64,000 bases of DNA from Nothopassalora personata (Eukaryota; Ascomycota; Dothideomycetes; Mycosphaerellales; Mycosphaerellaceae): NCBI GenBank assembly GCA_033816765.1, contig CM066288.1, positions 558,001 through 622,000 of the forward strand. The letters are read 5' to 3'. The first letter of the stretch is position 1. Every line of letters begins with the position of its first letter. Shown piece after piece: positions 24,407-35,998 of this stretch. The translations under genes and the position numbers were made by a program. Below the pieces are notes generated by a model. That model searched no databases. It saw only the letters and a list, made by a program, of their open reading frames with translations, and was not told where the DNA came from.

Positions 24407-24839
24407 GTTTATATAGGAGTAAGAGCAACCTATATTAGTATAGGTTACTTGTATCCCTTGCTATTATAGCAGAAAACATCTAGGAAGTAGAAGTCTACCC
24501 TATCTGTCCTATTAAGGAGCTTGGTTTAATACTAAGTAATAGGTAATCTAGAAAAGGACTCTATACGGCTTACTATAAGCTAATACCTTAAAGACACTCT
24601 GTAGGTAGAACTGCATCGAGATACTATTAAGAAGGACTTTACGTAAGTTATTTAGAACTCTACTAGGAGAGATAGACCTATGTCCTAGCTCCGAGACTAT
24701 ACCGCTCTTTCTTTACCCTACTAAGTAGGCCTTAGTATCTACACCTACGAACCTTACTATTCTACACTAAAAGCCTTAGCAGGACCTAAGCTACGACTTT
24801 GAAGCATATACACCTTGTTTTATTATATTTAATTTATTA

Positions 24840-27800
24840 TAGATTTATACTAAGAGAAAGGAGAAGAGAAGGGAACTAAAATCCCAATTCTTAGGAGAGA
24901 CAACTAGAAGAGATAGTTTAACCTTTAGAGATATAAGATAGAGAGCTAGTTAGCATTCTTTGCAATTAATAACCTGTTAGAAGTGTTATTTAACAACATT
25001 AAGGGCAAGAACCTAAAACTCTAGGAAGAGACTAAGATTAAAGAGATTCTTAATGCACTAACATAGACAAAACAAAATGCAGCTTATAGCTTTAGTATCC
25101 TAAGTAGGATTATAGAAGAAGATGAATTTAAGCTTAAGGGCTCTTACGAATCTAGAAAAGCTACTAAGATATAGGTGCATCTCTAGAATAAGTATAGCTA
25201 GGTGTTACTAACCTATATATATAAGCTTATAAAACAGTTTATAAACTTTAAGATAAGTAAAGAGTTCACTATTAGATCTGCATAGGCACACCTAGTGTCT
25301 CTTAGAAGAAGGATTGCTAATGTTAACTTAGAGGGCTAGTACTATAGGAAAGCTAATATAAGAATAACCTAGCTTTTAAGCTTACTACTACCTAACTACT
25401 ATATAGCTAGGGATACTATTATAGCTTAGCTAAAGATAGATTATAAAAGGACCTTAAAGATCCTTAAGGCTTAAGAGGCTAGATTAAATCCCTTTAAGGC
25501 TAAGTATAGTATAGTAGCTACCTAGGTTAGGCCCTTAGGTTAGGTAAGATTACTTTCCTGCCTTCTCTATAAGAAGAACTATCTTATTAAGGACTGCCCT
25601 AGTCTCTCTAAGGTAAAGAAGGTCCTTAGATCTTATTCCTAAGTACTATCCTCCTAGAATACAACATATGTTAAGAAGAGAAGATCTCTACTACTATCTT
25701 TAAGAAGAACACTAAGAGAGAAGTCCTCTATAGAGAAACTTAAGAAAATAGTGAAGAAACTTAGCTCTAACATACTGTTACTCTAGAAGAACTAGGCCTA
25801 GTCTCCTTCCTCTAAGACAAGGAAGACTAGGAAAGGTTTCTCTACCTAAGAGCTACCTAACTTATGCAACTTATCCTAGAAGACAATGTCTAATAATAAT
25901 AAGTATAATAAAGTAGCTTACTTAACTATAGAAGTCTAAGGCAAGTTCCCCTTATTAGAGTAGTTACTTAATTCTTATGCTTTATCCTATATAACTAACT
26001 AGAACTGCCTCTTTAGATCTATAACTCCCTTAACAAAGAAGAAATAGATTAAAGTGGGAGGTAGGCATTTGTTAGCTACTTATATTAGGACTGTAGAGAT
26101 AAGTAGGAGATCTAGTAGGAAAATTGTTTTAGAAGATATTCTACTTATACCTAAGCTAGGGGTAAACCTAGTTTCTTAGAACTAGTTTAGCAAGCAGTTT
26201 AGTGTCTAACCTCCTTTATTTTCTCTTATATCCCCCTCTAGCTAAACTGTTATCTAGATAAGGCTCCTTAGGGGGGTTCTATTTATTAATGAGATTTCTC
26301 CTCTACTATAAGAAAGGGCACATTACTTATTATAGGCACTACTAATAGAGAATGCCTTTATAACTACTAAATTAGAGACTAACCTAAAACAGTAGGAGCT
26401 TTAGCATAGAAGATTTACACACTTTAGGAAGAACTTGCTCTAGAATCTTTATAAGGTAATAGACTTAAAAGAACCTATTCCTATTCCTAGGGATAGCTTC
26501 TACTAGTACAGAGTATATTTAATAGTAAAGATAAAGAAGTATAAAGGTAAAGTTACTAAGAGAAGACCTAAAAGACTTGCCCTTATATCTATTAATATAT
26601 GTAGTCTACTGCTAATATTAAGGCTAGGGTTTAAATACTAGCTTAAGATTATTAACAACTTCTCTAGAAAAAAGTAGACCTGTCCTCTTAAGAAAAGAGA
26701 AGATGCTCTAGTTGCTCTCTAGAACTAGAAGATTAAGGCAGAGAGGAAATCATTAGTACAGTTAAAAGCAGTTAGGCTTAATAATATAAGGGAACTTATT
26801 ACATTAGTTAAGCAGTAGGAGAAGGATTTAGGAATTAGGCTAGAGCATACTAAGGCATACAACTCGCTCTAAAATAGACTAGTTAAAAGGTTAATACAAA
26901 CCTTAGAAGACTCTATAAGGGCAATACTTAAAGAGGCTAAGATACTAATTAAATTCTAGCCTAAAGCACTAGAAGCCTAAACCTATATAAGGAACAAACT
27001 ACTAAATAGTCTAGACTATAATAGGTTTAAGGTTTCACTAGATGAAGCCTTTAATAGTATTAAGCCAACTATTAACTATTTAAAGGTTTAGGGATGCAAA
27101 GCTATTGTCTATATAGATATAAGATCCTAGCCTTAATAGGTAAGAAGTAATAAACTAATAAACAGAGGTAAAGAAGCAGTATTTATTAGATACGTTAAAA
27201 ACATAGCTAAGGCCTAGCTCTTTTAGGAACTAGACATAAAAGCTATAAAACAACACACATATATAGACTTCTTTAAGGACCAACCTAGAGGTAATATAGA
27301 TCTTAATGTTACAAAATTGAATCTATTAAGTAATGCACTAGCTAGGAGACCCTTAGGGAGGCTAAGGAAGGACATATCCTTAGAGTAACCTGTTTACTAT
27401 TTAATTATTTAGTAGAGCAGCCTAGTAACAGCCTAGCTAAGAAAGCTGTTTATACAACTTCCCTAGCCTCTAAAGAATATAGGGGAATTTTAGAAAATCC
27501 ATAAGCCAATTAAGATAAGCTTACTAGATCTCTAGGAAAAGAATGTTACTAGGACATAAGTAACTACTCTTAGATTATCCCTTAGTAAGAGGAGGGCTAA
27601 CCATAATGTTAAGGGCTATAAATAGAAATAGAAAGCCCTAAGATCTATAGTCCCTATACCTAAACTAGCTACTAAAGTAGGAGAAGCAATAGACCTCTTA
27701 GAGAACCTTACTACTTACTACTAAGCTTTCTTTATAGCTATACAATTAGTAGATAATTCAGTACTATAGGATAGTGAATTCCTAGAAGAAGTTAAGGAGA

Positions 27801-28504
27801 TAGCCTTTATAGTAACTATAGAAGTCATTATATACAAGTAAGAGATCCTAATTCTAAAGTCCTATAAGGATGCTATAAATAACAAGAAATAGGGACACCT
27901 TTAGAAGGAAGCAATCTAGAAGGAGCTAGATACTCTATAGAGTAATAACACCTAGGAGAATGCTATTCTACTAAAAGGAGCAAACTTAGTTACGTTAAGA
28001 TAGGTCTTTAATGTTAAAAGAAGCAGTAGTAGAGCCATTAAAAAGTTCAAGGCTAGGCTAGTTATAAGGGGCTTTTCACAGAAGTTTAGTATTAACTTTA
28101 TGAAGACATTTACGCCTATAGTTAGATAGGACACCCTTAGGGTGTTTATAGCTATTGTGTGCAAGAAGGATCTCTATCTTTACTAAGTGGATATAAACAA
28201 TGCGTTTATAGAAAGCACCCTCTATAAAGACATCTTTATATTACTACTACTAGGAGTTAAGCTTCTACTAAACATAGTGTTTAAGATCCTTAAAAGCTTA
28301 TATAGACTTAAGTAAGCAGCTAGAGATTAGAATCAACTCTATATATTAAAGCTTAGAGAGATTAGATTTACATAGTTAGAGGTAGATCTATAACTACTTA
28401 TTTATAAGGAAAAAGAGATTATAATTCTTACATATATAGATAACATTCCAATTACTGCACTAAAGTTAATAGATGTTCTCTAGTTTAAAAGAGAACTTAG
28501 TAAA
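24840..28504 (+). pseudogene. gag-pol of copia I, 5' part, broken
   Basis: Gag has a CCHC-like motif near 25559-25600 (CLLYKKNYLIKDC, with one Cys and the His as Tyr). The integrase end is near 26840-27120 (AYNSL, NRLVKRLIQTLED). Reverse transcriptase is near 27960-28500 (GFSQKF, DTLRVFIAIVCKKDLY, then VDINNAFIESTL). The catalytic box reads Y-I-D-N at 28433-28444. The frame stops at the insertion of element II and resumes after 34128. Confidence 0.82.
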
Positions 28505-28509
28505 GTCTT

Positions 28510-28756
28510 TATTAAGTTGAGACCTTATAGGATGGGTGGTTAGCAGCGGAGTGGAGTAAGAGATTAATCTTTAACTAGCTAATAGCCACAGGGCATATAG
28601 CAATATATTAGGAACCAATGTGTTAATTCTATTAGATGTCTATCTAAGCTAAAGGGGAGAGAAGGTGTCTTCCGACAAGCTAAGTTATCGTAGATGCCTT
28701 AGGCTATTAGATCATAACCTAACTGTTAGCTCCCCTTAAGATGCTACATCTTAACA
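28510..28756 (-). repeat. 3' LTR of copia II
   Basis: Inverted copy of the 247-bp LTR. Left edge TATTAAGTTGAGACC, right edge CATCTTAACA. It keeps some unmutated TG (GGGTGGTTAGCAGCGGAGTGG) where the partner at 33877 reads CGTGGTTAGTAGCGGAGTAG. Confidence 0.93.
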
Positions 28757-31700
28757 CTCCTACTTATCTCATATAGGAGGTTATAGTCTGCTCTTCTCCT
28801 GTCAGTAGTATTTAGACCTCTATAATAGGTTAAGCTAGCTTACAAACCTCTAGAAGTATGGACTAGTCTTTAGCTTTATGAACCTATCTACAACTATCTT
28901 AGATGTTGGGGTGTACTTAATAGCAATAAGCCTTCTCTACTAAAGTTTCCTAACAGCATTATAGGCAATGTCAATATACTTTAACTTGTTATAAACATGT
29001 ATATCCCTTACTAGGGTAAGGGCAGCTTAGTTGTTACCTCTTAATTGGACTAGTCTTAAGCTTAATATAGTCTCCTAGTTTCTAGTAATCCTTAGTTAAT
29101 AGGAACAGTCTCCTACTAACTCTAGACAGTCCATCTCCCTTAGTAGTGAAGCTAGGAATTGGGATTGCTTTACATATACATTTATAGCTATGTATTTAGC
29201 TTCTATTATAGATGTTGCTATAGACTTTTGCTTCTTGCTTATCTAGGAGACTAGTGCCCTATAGAGGAAGAAGACATACCTAAGGATAGAGACTCTGTCT
29301 ACTTTGTCTATTGCATAATTAGAGTTATAGTATCTAACTAGGCATCCTTCTCTATGCCTAGAGAAGACAAGGCTAAGATTAGGATATAACCTTAGATATC
29401 TTATAATCTTCTTTAAAGCCTTTATGTAGTAGGTAGATAGGTCACTTACAAATGAGCTTATCCTTCCTAGGGCAAAAGCAATGTCTAGCCTTGTAATTGT
29501 TACTAGCTATATCTATGTACTATTAATACTCTAGTACTCTACCTTATTACACCTCTTATCTATGTAGCTTAAAGGTTTAAGAGCCTTATAGCTGTCTATA
29601 GGTAAGTGTATAGGTACTACCTTCTTATAGTTTATCCCTATCTTAGTAAGGTTGTCCCTAACAAAGTGTCCCTAGTTAAGTTTTAGGATTCCTCTCCTCC
29701 TGTCCCTTATAACTCTTATGCTAAGGATCTTTTTAGGTTTACTAAGATCTTTAATCTTAAAGACTTTGCTAAGTTCTCTTTTAAACTAGAGAATATCTGT
29801 CAACTTTAGTGTAGCAATTGGAATGTTATCTACATATATAAGAATTATAATCTCTTTTTCCTTATAAATAAGTAGGCATAGATCTACCTCTAACTATATA
29901 AATCTAATCTCTCTAAGCTTTAACATATAGAGTTAATTCCAATCTCTAGCTGCTTACTTAAGTCTATATAAGCTTTTAAGGATCTTAAACACTATGTTTA
30001 GTAGAAGCTCAACTCCTAGTAGTAGTAATATGAAGATGTCTTTATAGAGGGTGCTTTCTATAAACGTATTGTTTATATCCACTTAGTAAAGATAGAGATC
30101 CTTCTTGCACACAATAGCTATAAACACCCTAAGGGTGTCCTATCTAACTATAGGCGTAAATGTCTTTATAAAGTTAATACTAAACTTCTATAAAAAGCCC
30201 CTTATAACTAGCCTAGCCTTAAACTTTTTAATAGCTCTACTAATGCTTCTTTTAACATTAAAGACCTATCTTAACCTAACTAAGTTTGCTCCTTTTAGTA
30301 GAACAGCATTCTCCTAGGTGTTGTTACTCTATAGAGTATCTAGCTCCTTCTAGATTGCTTCCTTCTAAAGGTGTCCCTATTTCTTATTATTTATAGCATC
30401 CTTATAGGACTTTGGAATTAGGATCTCTTGCTTATATGTAATGACTTCTATAGTTGCTATAAAGGCTATCTCCTTAACTTCTTCTAGGAATTCACTATCC
30501 TATAGTACTGAATCATCTACTAATTGCATAGCTGTAAAGAAAGCTTAGTAGTAAGTAGCAAGGTTCTCTAAGAGGTCTATTGCTTCTCCTACTTTAGTAG
30601 CTAGTTTAGGTATAGGGACTATAGATCTTAGGGCTTTCTATTTCTATTTATAGCCCTTAACATTATGGTTAGCCCTCCTCTTACTAAGGGATAATCTAAG
30701 AGTAGTTACTTATGTCCTAGTAACATTCTTTTCCTAGAGATCTAGTAAGCTTATCTTAATTGGCTTATGGATTTTCTAAAATTCCCCTATATTCTTTAGA
30801 GGCTAGGGAAGTTGTATAAACAGCTTTCTTAGCTAGGCTGTTACTAGGCTGCTCTACTAAATAATTAAATAGTAAACAGGTTACTCTAAGGATATGTCCT
30901 TCCTTAGCCTCCCTAAGGGTCTCCTAGCTAGTGCATTACTTAATAGATTCAATTTTGTAACATTAAGATCTATATTACCTCTAGGTTGGTCCTTAAAGAA
31001 GTCTATATATGTGTGTTGTTTTATAGCTTTTATGTCTAGTTCCTAAAAGAGCTAGGCCTTAGCTATGTTTTTAACGTATCTAATAAATACTGCTTCTTTA
31101 CCTCTGTTTATTAGTTTATTACTTCTTACCTATTAAGGCTAGGATCTTATATCTATATAGACAATAGCTTTGCATCCCTAAACCTTTAAATAGTTAATAG
31201 TTGGCTTAATACTATTAAAGGCTTCATCTAGTGAAACCTTAAACCTATTATAGTCTAGACTATTTAGTAGTTTGTTCCTTATATAGGTTTAGGCTTCTAG
31301 TGCTTTAGGCTAGAATTTAATTAGTATCTTAGCCTCTTTAAGTATTGCCCTTATAGAGTCTTCTAAGGTTTGTATTAACCTTTTAACTAGTCTATTTTAG
31401 AGCGAGTTGTATGCCTTAGTATGCTCTAGCCTAATTCCTAAATCCTTCTCCTACTGCTTAACTAATGTAATAAGTTCCCTTATATTATTAAGCCTAACTG
31501 CTTTTAACTGTACTAATGATTTCCTCTCTGCCTTAATCTTCTAGTTCTAGAGAGCAACTAGAGCATCTTCTCTTTTCTTAAGAGGACAGGTCTACTTTTT
31601 TCTAGAGAAGTTGTTAATAATCTTAAGCTAGTATTTAAACCCTAGCCTTAATATTAGCAGTAGACTACATATATTAATAGATATAAGGGCAAGTCTTTTA

Positions 31701-33420
31701 GGTCTTCTCTTAGTAACTTTACCTTTATACTTCTTTATCTTTACTATTAAATATACTCTGTACTAGTAGAAGCTATCCCTAGGAATAGGAATAGGTTCTT
31801 TTAAGTCTATTACCTTATAAAGATTCTAGAGCAAGTTCTTCCTAAAGTGTGCAAATCTTCTATGCTAAAGCTCCTACTATTTTAGGTTAGTCTCTAATCT
31901 AGCAGTTATAAAGGCATTCTCTATTAGTGGTACATATAATAAGTAATATGCCCTTTCTTATAGTAGAGGAGAAATCTTATTAATAAATAGAACCCCCCTA
32001 AGAAGCCTTGTCTAGACAACAGTTTAGCTAGAGGGGGATATAAGAGAAAATAAAGGAGGTTAGACACTAAACTGCTTGCTAAACTAGTTCTAAGAAACTA
32101 GGTTTACCCCTAGCTTAGGTATAAGTAGAACATCTTCTAAAACAACTTTCCTACTAGATCTCCTACTTATCTCTATAGTCCTAATATAAGTAGCTAATAA
32201 ATGCCTACCTCCTACTTTAATCTATTTCTTCTTTATTAAGGGAGTTATAGATCTAAAGAGGCAGTTCTAGTTAGTTATATAGGATAAAGCATAAGAATTA
32301 AGTAACTACTCTAATAAGGGGAACTTACCTTAGACTTCTGTAGTTAAGTGAGCTACTTTATTATACTTATTATTATTAGACATTGTCTTCTAGGATAAGT
32401 TGTATAAGTTAGGTAGCTCTTAGGTAGAGAAACCTTTCCTAGTCTTCCTTGTTTTAGAGGAAGGAGACTAGGCCTAGTTCTTCTAGAGTAATAGCATGTT
32501 AAAGCTAAGTTTCTTTACTATTTTCTTAAGTTCCTCTATAGAGGACTTCTCTCTTAGTGTTCTTCTTAAAGATAGTAGTAGAGATCTTCTCTTCTTAATA
32601 TATATTATATTCTAGGAGGATAGTACTTAGGAATAAGATCTAAGGACCTTCTTTGCCTTAGAGAGACTAGGGCAGTCCTTAATAAGATAGTCCTTCTTAT
32701 AGAGAAGGCAGGAAAGTAATCTTACCTAACCTAAGGGCCTAACCTAGGTAGCTGCTATACTATACTTAGCCTTAGAGGGATTTAATCTAGCCTCTTAAGC
32801 CTTAAGGATCTTTAAGGTCCTTTTATGATCTATCTTTAGCTAAGCTATAATAGTATCCCTAGCTATATAGTAGTTAGGTAGTAGTAAGCTTAAAAGCTAG
32901 GTTATTCTTATATTAGCTTTCATATAGTGCTAGCCCTCTAGGTTAACATTAGCAATCCTCCTTCTAAGAGACACTAGGTGTGCCTATATAGATCTAATGG
33001 TGAACTCTTCACTTATCTTAAAGTTTATAAACTGTTTTGTAAGCTTATGTACATAGGTTAGCAATACCTAGCTATACTTGTTCTAGAGATGTACCTATAT
33101 CTTAGTAGCTTTTCTAGATTCGCAAGAGCCCTTAAGCTTAAATTTATCTTCTTCTATAATCCTACTTAGGATACTAAAGCAGCAAGCTGCATTTTGTTTT
33201 ATCTATGTTAGTGTATTAAGAATCTCTTTAATCTTAGTCTCTTCCTAGAGTTTTAGGTTCTTGCCCTTAATGTTGTTAAATAACACTTCTAATAGGTTAT
33301 TAATTGCAAAGAATGCTAACTAGCTCTCTATCTTGTATCTCTAAAGGTTGAACTATCTCTTTTAGTTATCTCTCCTAAGAATTGGGATTTTAGTTCCCTT
33401 CTCTTCTCCTTTCTCTTAGT
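28757..33420 (-). pseudogene. gag-pol of copia II, broken
   Basis: Read from 33420 leftwards it has the same order as element I: gag with a CCHC-like remnant near 32680, integrase near 31150-31450, reverse transcriptase near 29750-30320, and RNase H to about 28800. The catalytic box is YVDN (AAC at 29825-29827 on the minus strand, after GAT). The region 30105-30317 is open on the plus strand too, but that is the antisense of the reverse transcriptase. Confidence 0.82.
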
Positions 33421-33862
33421 ATAAATCTATAATAAATTAAATGTAATAAAACAAGGTATATATGCTTCAAGGTCGTAGCTTAGGTCCTGCTAAGGCTTTT
33501 AGTGTAGAATAGTAAGGTTCGTAGGTATAGATACTAAGGCCTACTTAGTAGGGTAAAGAAAGAGCGGTGTAGTCTCGGAGCTAGGACACAGGTCTATCTC
33601 TCCTAGTAGAGTTCTAAATAACTTACTTAAAGTCCTTCTTAATAGTATCTCGATGCAGTTCTGCCTATAGAGTGTCTTTAAGGTATTAGCTTATAGTAAG
33701 CCGTATAGAGTCCTTTTCTAGATTACCTATTACTTAGTATTAAACTAAGCTCCTTAATAGGACAGATAGGGTAGACTTCTACTTCCTAGATGTTTTCTGC
33801 TATAATAGCAAGGGATACAAGTAACCTGTACTAATATAGGTTGCTCTTACTCCTACACAAAT

Positions 33863-33876
33863 CCGGGCTTATAACC
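33863..33876 (-). other. Primer-binding site of copia II (half-tRNA type)
   Basis: On the minus strand GGTTATAAGCCCGG directly follows the 5' LTR, identical to the site in elements I and III. Confidence 0.75.
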
Positions 33877-34123
33877 TATTAAGTTAAGACCTTATAGGAT
33901 ACGTGGTTAGTAGCGGAGTAGAGTAAGAGATTAATCTTCAACTAGCTAATAGCCACAGGGCATGCAGCAATATATTAGGAACCAATGTGTTAATTCTATT
34001 AGATGTCTATCTAAGCTAAAGGGGAGAGAAGGTGTCTTCCGATAAGCTAAGTCATCGTAGATGCCTTAGGCTATTAGATTACAACCTAACTGTTAGCTCC
34101 CCTTAAGATGCTATATCTTAACA
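33877..34123 (-). repeat. 5' LTR of copia II
   Basis: 247 bp, partner of 28510-28756. Followed on the plus strand by GTCTT, the right target-site duplication. Confidence 0.93.
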
Positions 34124-34128
34124 GTCTT

Positions 34129-35055
34129 TAAGTTAACTAGGGACACTTTGTTAGGGATAACCTTACTAAGATAGGGATAAACTATAAGAAGGCAGCACCT
34201 ATATACTTACCTATAGACAGCTATAAGGCTCTTAAACCTTTAAGCTATATAGATAAGAGATGTAACAAGGTAGAGTACTAGAGTATTAATAGTACATAGA
34301 TGTAGCTAGTAACAATTACAAGGCTAGACATTGCTTTTGCCCTAGGAAGGATACGCTCATTTATAAGTAACCTATCCACCTACTACATAAAGGCTTTAAA
34401 GAAGATTACAAGATATCTAAGGTTATATCCTAATCTTAGCCTTGTCTTCTCTAGGCATAGAGAAGGATGCCTAGTTAGATACTATAACTCTAATTATACA
34501 ATAGATAAAGCAGATAGAGTCTCTATCCTTAGGTATATCTTCTTCCTCTATAGGGCACTAGTCTCCTAGATAAGTAAGAAGTAAAAGTCTATAGCAACAT
34601 CTATAATAGAAGCTAAATACATAGCTATAAATGTATATATAAAGTAATCCCAATTCCTAGCTTCACTACTAAGGGAGATAGACTATCTAGAGTTAGTAGG
34701 AGACTATTCCTATTAACTAAGGATCACTAGAAACTAGGAGACTATGTTAAGCTTAAGACTAGTCTAATTAAGAGGTAACAACTAAGCTGCCCTTACCCTA
34801 GTAAGGGATACACATGTTTATAATAAGTTAAAGCACATTAACATTGCCTACAATACTATTAGGAAACTTTAGTAGAGAAGGCTTATTACTATTAAGTACA
34901 CCCTAATATCTAAGATAGTTGTAGATAGGTTTATAAAGCTAAAGACTAGTCTATACTTCTAGAGGTTTATAAGCTAGCTTAACCTATTATAGAGGTCTAA
35001 ATACTACTAATAGGAGAAGAGTAGACTATAACCTCCTATATAAGATAAGTAGGAG
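34129..35055 (+). pseudogene. pol of copia I, 3' part (RNase H), broken
   Basis: Continues the element I frame after the insertion. It aligns with the RNase H part of element II (both contain the LTR-proximal CTAGGGACACTTTGTTAGGG segment near 34138). It ends in the region before the 3' LTR. The first bases after the duplication skip about 75 bases relative to element II. Confidence 0.75.
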
Positions 35056-35302
35056 TGTTAAGATGTAGCATCTTAAGGGGAGCTAATAGTTAGGTTATAA
35101 TCTAATAGCCTAAGGCATCTATAATAACTTAGCTTATCGGAAGACACCTTCTCTCCCCTTTAGCTTAGATAGACATCTAACACAATTAACGCATTGGTTC
35201 CTAATATATTGCTATATGCCCTATAGCTATTAGCTAGTTAAAGATTAATCTCTTACTCTACTCCGCTACTAACTACGTATCCTATAAGGTCTTAACTTAA
35301 CA
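35056..35302 (+). repeat. 3' LTR of copia I
   Basis: 247 bp, TGTTAAGATGTAGC...CTTAACTTAACA with both termini unmutated. Followed by GGATT. Confidence 0.93.
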
Positions 35303-35698
35303 GGATTGATTATAAGCTACCCTGTTTAGAGCGTACTTTGGGTTAACCTAGTCTAGATTATAGATTACGTATCTAACTAGATCCTTCTCTAGTAGTGCGC
35401 TAATTAGTATAGATTTCTATGCCTAGAACTGCACGCCTTTCCTAAGCACCTAGTTGTCCTTAGCGGATCTTACTAGGTTGCTAGAGGTGTTGTTTCTAAA
35501 CTCTATACCTAGTCTAGCTCTTTTAGATGCTATACTACGGTACTAGTACTTAGTGCCGATCTCCTATAGTAGTTCTTAAATCGATTAGATAGTTGTCCTT
35601 AAAACAAATGTAGGGTCGGGTCTACTAGCAAGGTAAGCTAATCCTTAATAGAGCTTCGATAACGATTTAGGTTCTAATTTAAATAGGTAGAGGAGCAC
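35303..35698 (-). pseudogene. gag N-terminal part of copia III, broken
   Basis: On the minus strand a gag-like frame (RARLGIEFRNNTSSNLVRSA, then LISALLEKDLVRYV, then NPKYALNRVAYN) runs leftwards to 35303 and continues in frame at 24145 (DITKNV...). This shows it is the severed 5' part of the element at 19570-24145. Confidence 0.7.
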
Positions 35699-35712
35699 CC
35701 GGGCTTATAACC
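35699..35712 (-). other. Primer-binding site of copia III (half-tRNA type)
   Basis: On the minus strand GGTTATAAGCCCGG follows an LTR end ...AATATAATA at 35713. It is identical to the sites of elements I and II although the gag and LTR sequences differ. Confidence 0.7.
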
Positions 35713-35998
35713 TATTATATTTAGGTATTTAACGAGTACAAGCTTCTAGATTAAAACGATAGGGTAGATTAGTAACCCTTATAAATTGCCACAAGGTGTG
35801 AGACTATCTAGCTACAGAAAACAGTGTAATATAGTGTGTGTGTGCCAAGTCCTGACTAACATGGACCTTGGTCACCTGATTCACAACATCGGCCTTTCAC
35901 TACTCGCTGAGCTTTCGATCCATCAACCCTACCACAACTCAGCTCTAAACCCATCATTCAACATGACTTCAGACTCCAGCACCGCCAGCCCGACGTAT
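35713..35998. other. Border between repeat block and gene island
   Basis: The first 60-110 bases are probably the LTR of copia III. A minus-strand TGTGG beginning at 35793 is one possible outer edge, giving an unusually short LTR. From about 35790 the sequence changes to ordinary composition with frequent TG and CA (for example GTGTGTGTGCC near 35835). The rest is the 3' flank of the SDR gene. Confidence 0.5.

Larger units (their letters stand above)
28510..34123 (-). mobile_element. Copia element II, complete, inserted in inverse orientation into copia I
   Basis: 247-bp LTRs lie at 28510-28756 (3' LTR) and 33877-34123 (5' LTR), flanked by a perfect GTCTT duplication at 28505-28509 and 34124-34128. 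Sequence and LTR identity make it the same family as element I, read on the opposite strand. Its reverse transcriptase retains the segment that element I lacks. TAG/TAA stops show it is inactive. Confidence 0.92.
24146..35302 (+). mobile_element. Copia element I, interrupted by element II
   Basis: 247-bp LTRs at 24146-24392 and 35056-35302 read TGTTAAG...CTTAACA in plus orientation. The internal region is in two parts, 24393-28509 and 34124-35055, separated by element II. The target-site duplication is GGGTT at 24141-24145 versus GGATT at 35303-35307, a 4/5 match. Removing element I restores the gag frame of element III, which supports these limits. Near 34129 element I lacks about 75 bases that element II carries between the reverse transcriptase and RNase H parts, so it was already damaged on one side of the insertion point. 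Confidence 0.87.
19570..35712 (-). mobile_element. Copia element III, split by the insertion of element I
   Basis: A minus-strand Ty1/copia element in two pieces: 35303-35712 (primer-binding site and first part of gag) and 19570-24145 (rest of gag and pol). The two pieces rejoin in the same gag frame once element I and one copy of the 5-bp duplication are removed. Gag keeps a zinc-knuckle remnant near 23470-23530. Pol contains the pre-integrase and integrase region near 22100-22760 and reverse transcriptase with YIDN near 20514-20525. The frame ends near 19570. The 5' LTR would begin at 35713; its outer end and the 3' LTR were not found. Confidence 0.78.

Noticed and set aside
27952..28164. 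70-codon minus-strand frame, nearly identical to a plus-strand frame at 30105-30317
   Set aside because: Both are the antisense of the copia reverse transcriptase in elements I and II; their similarity reflects the inverted repeat.
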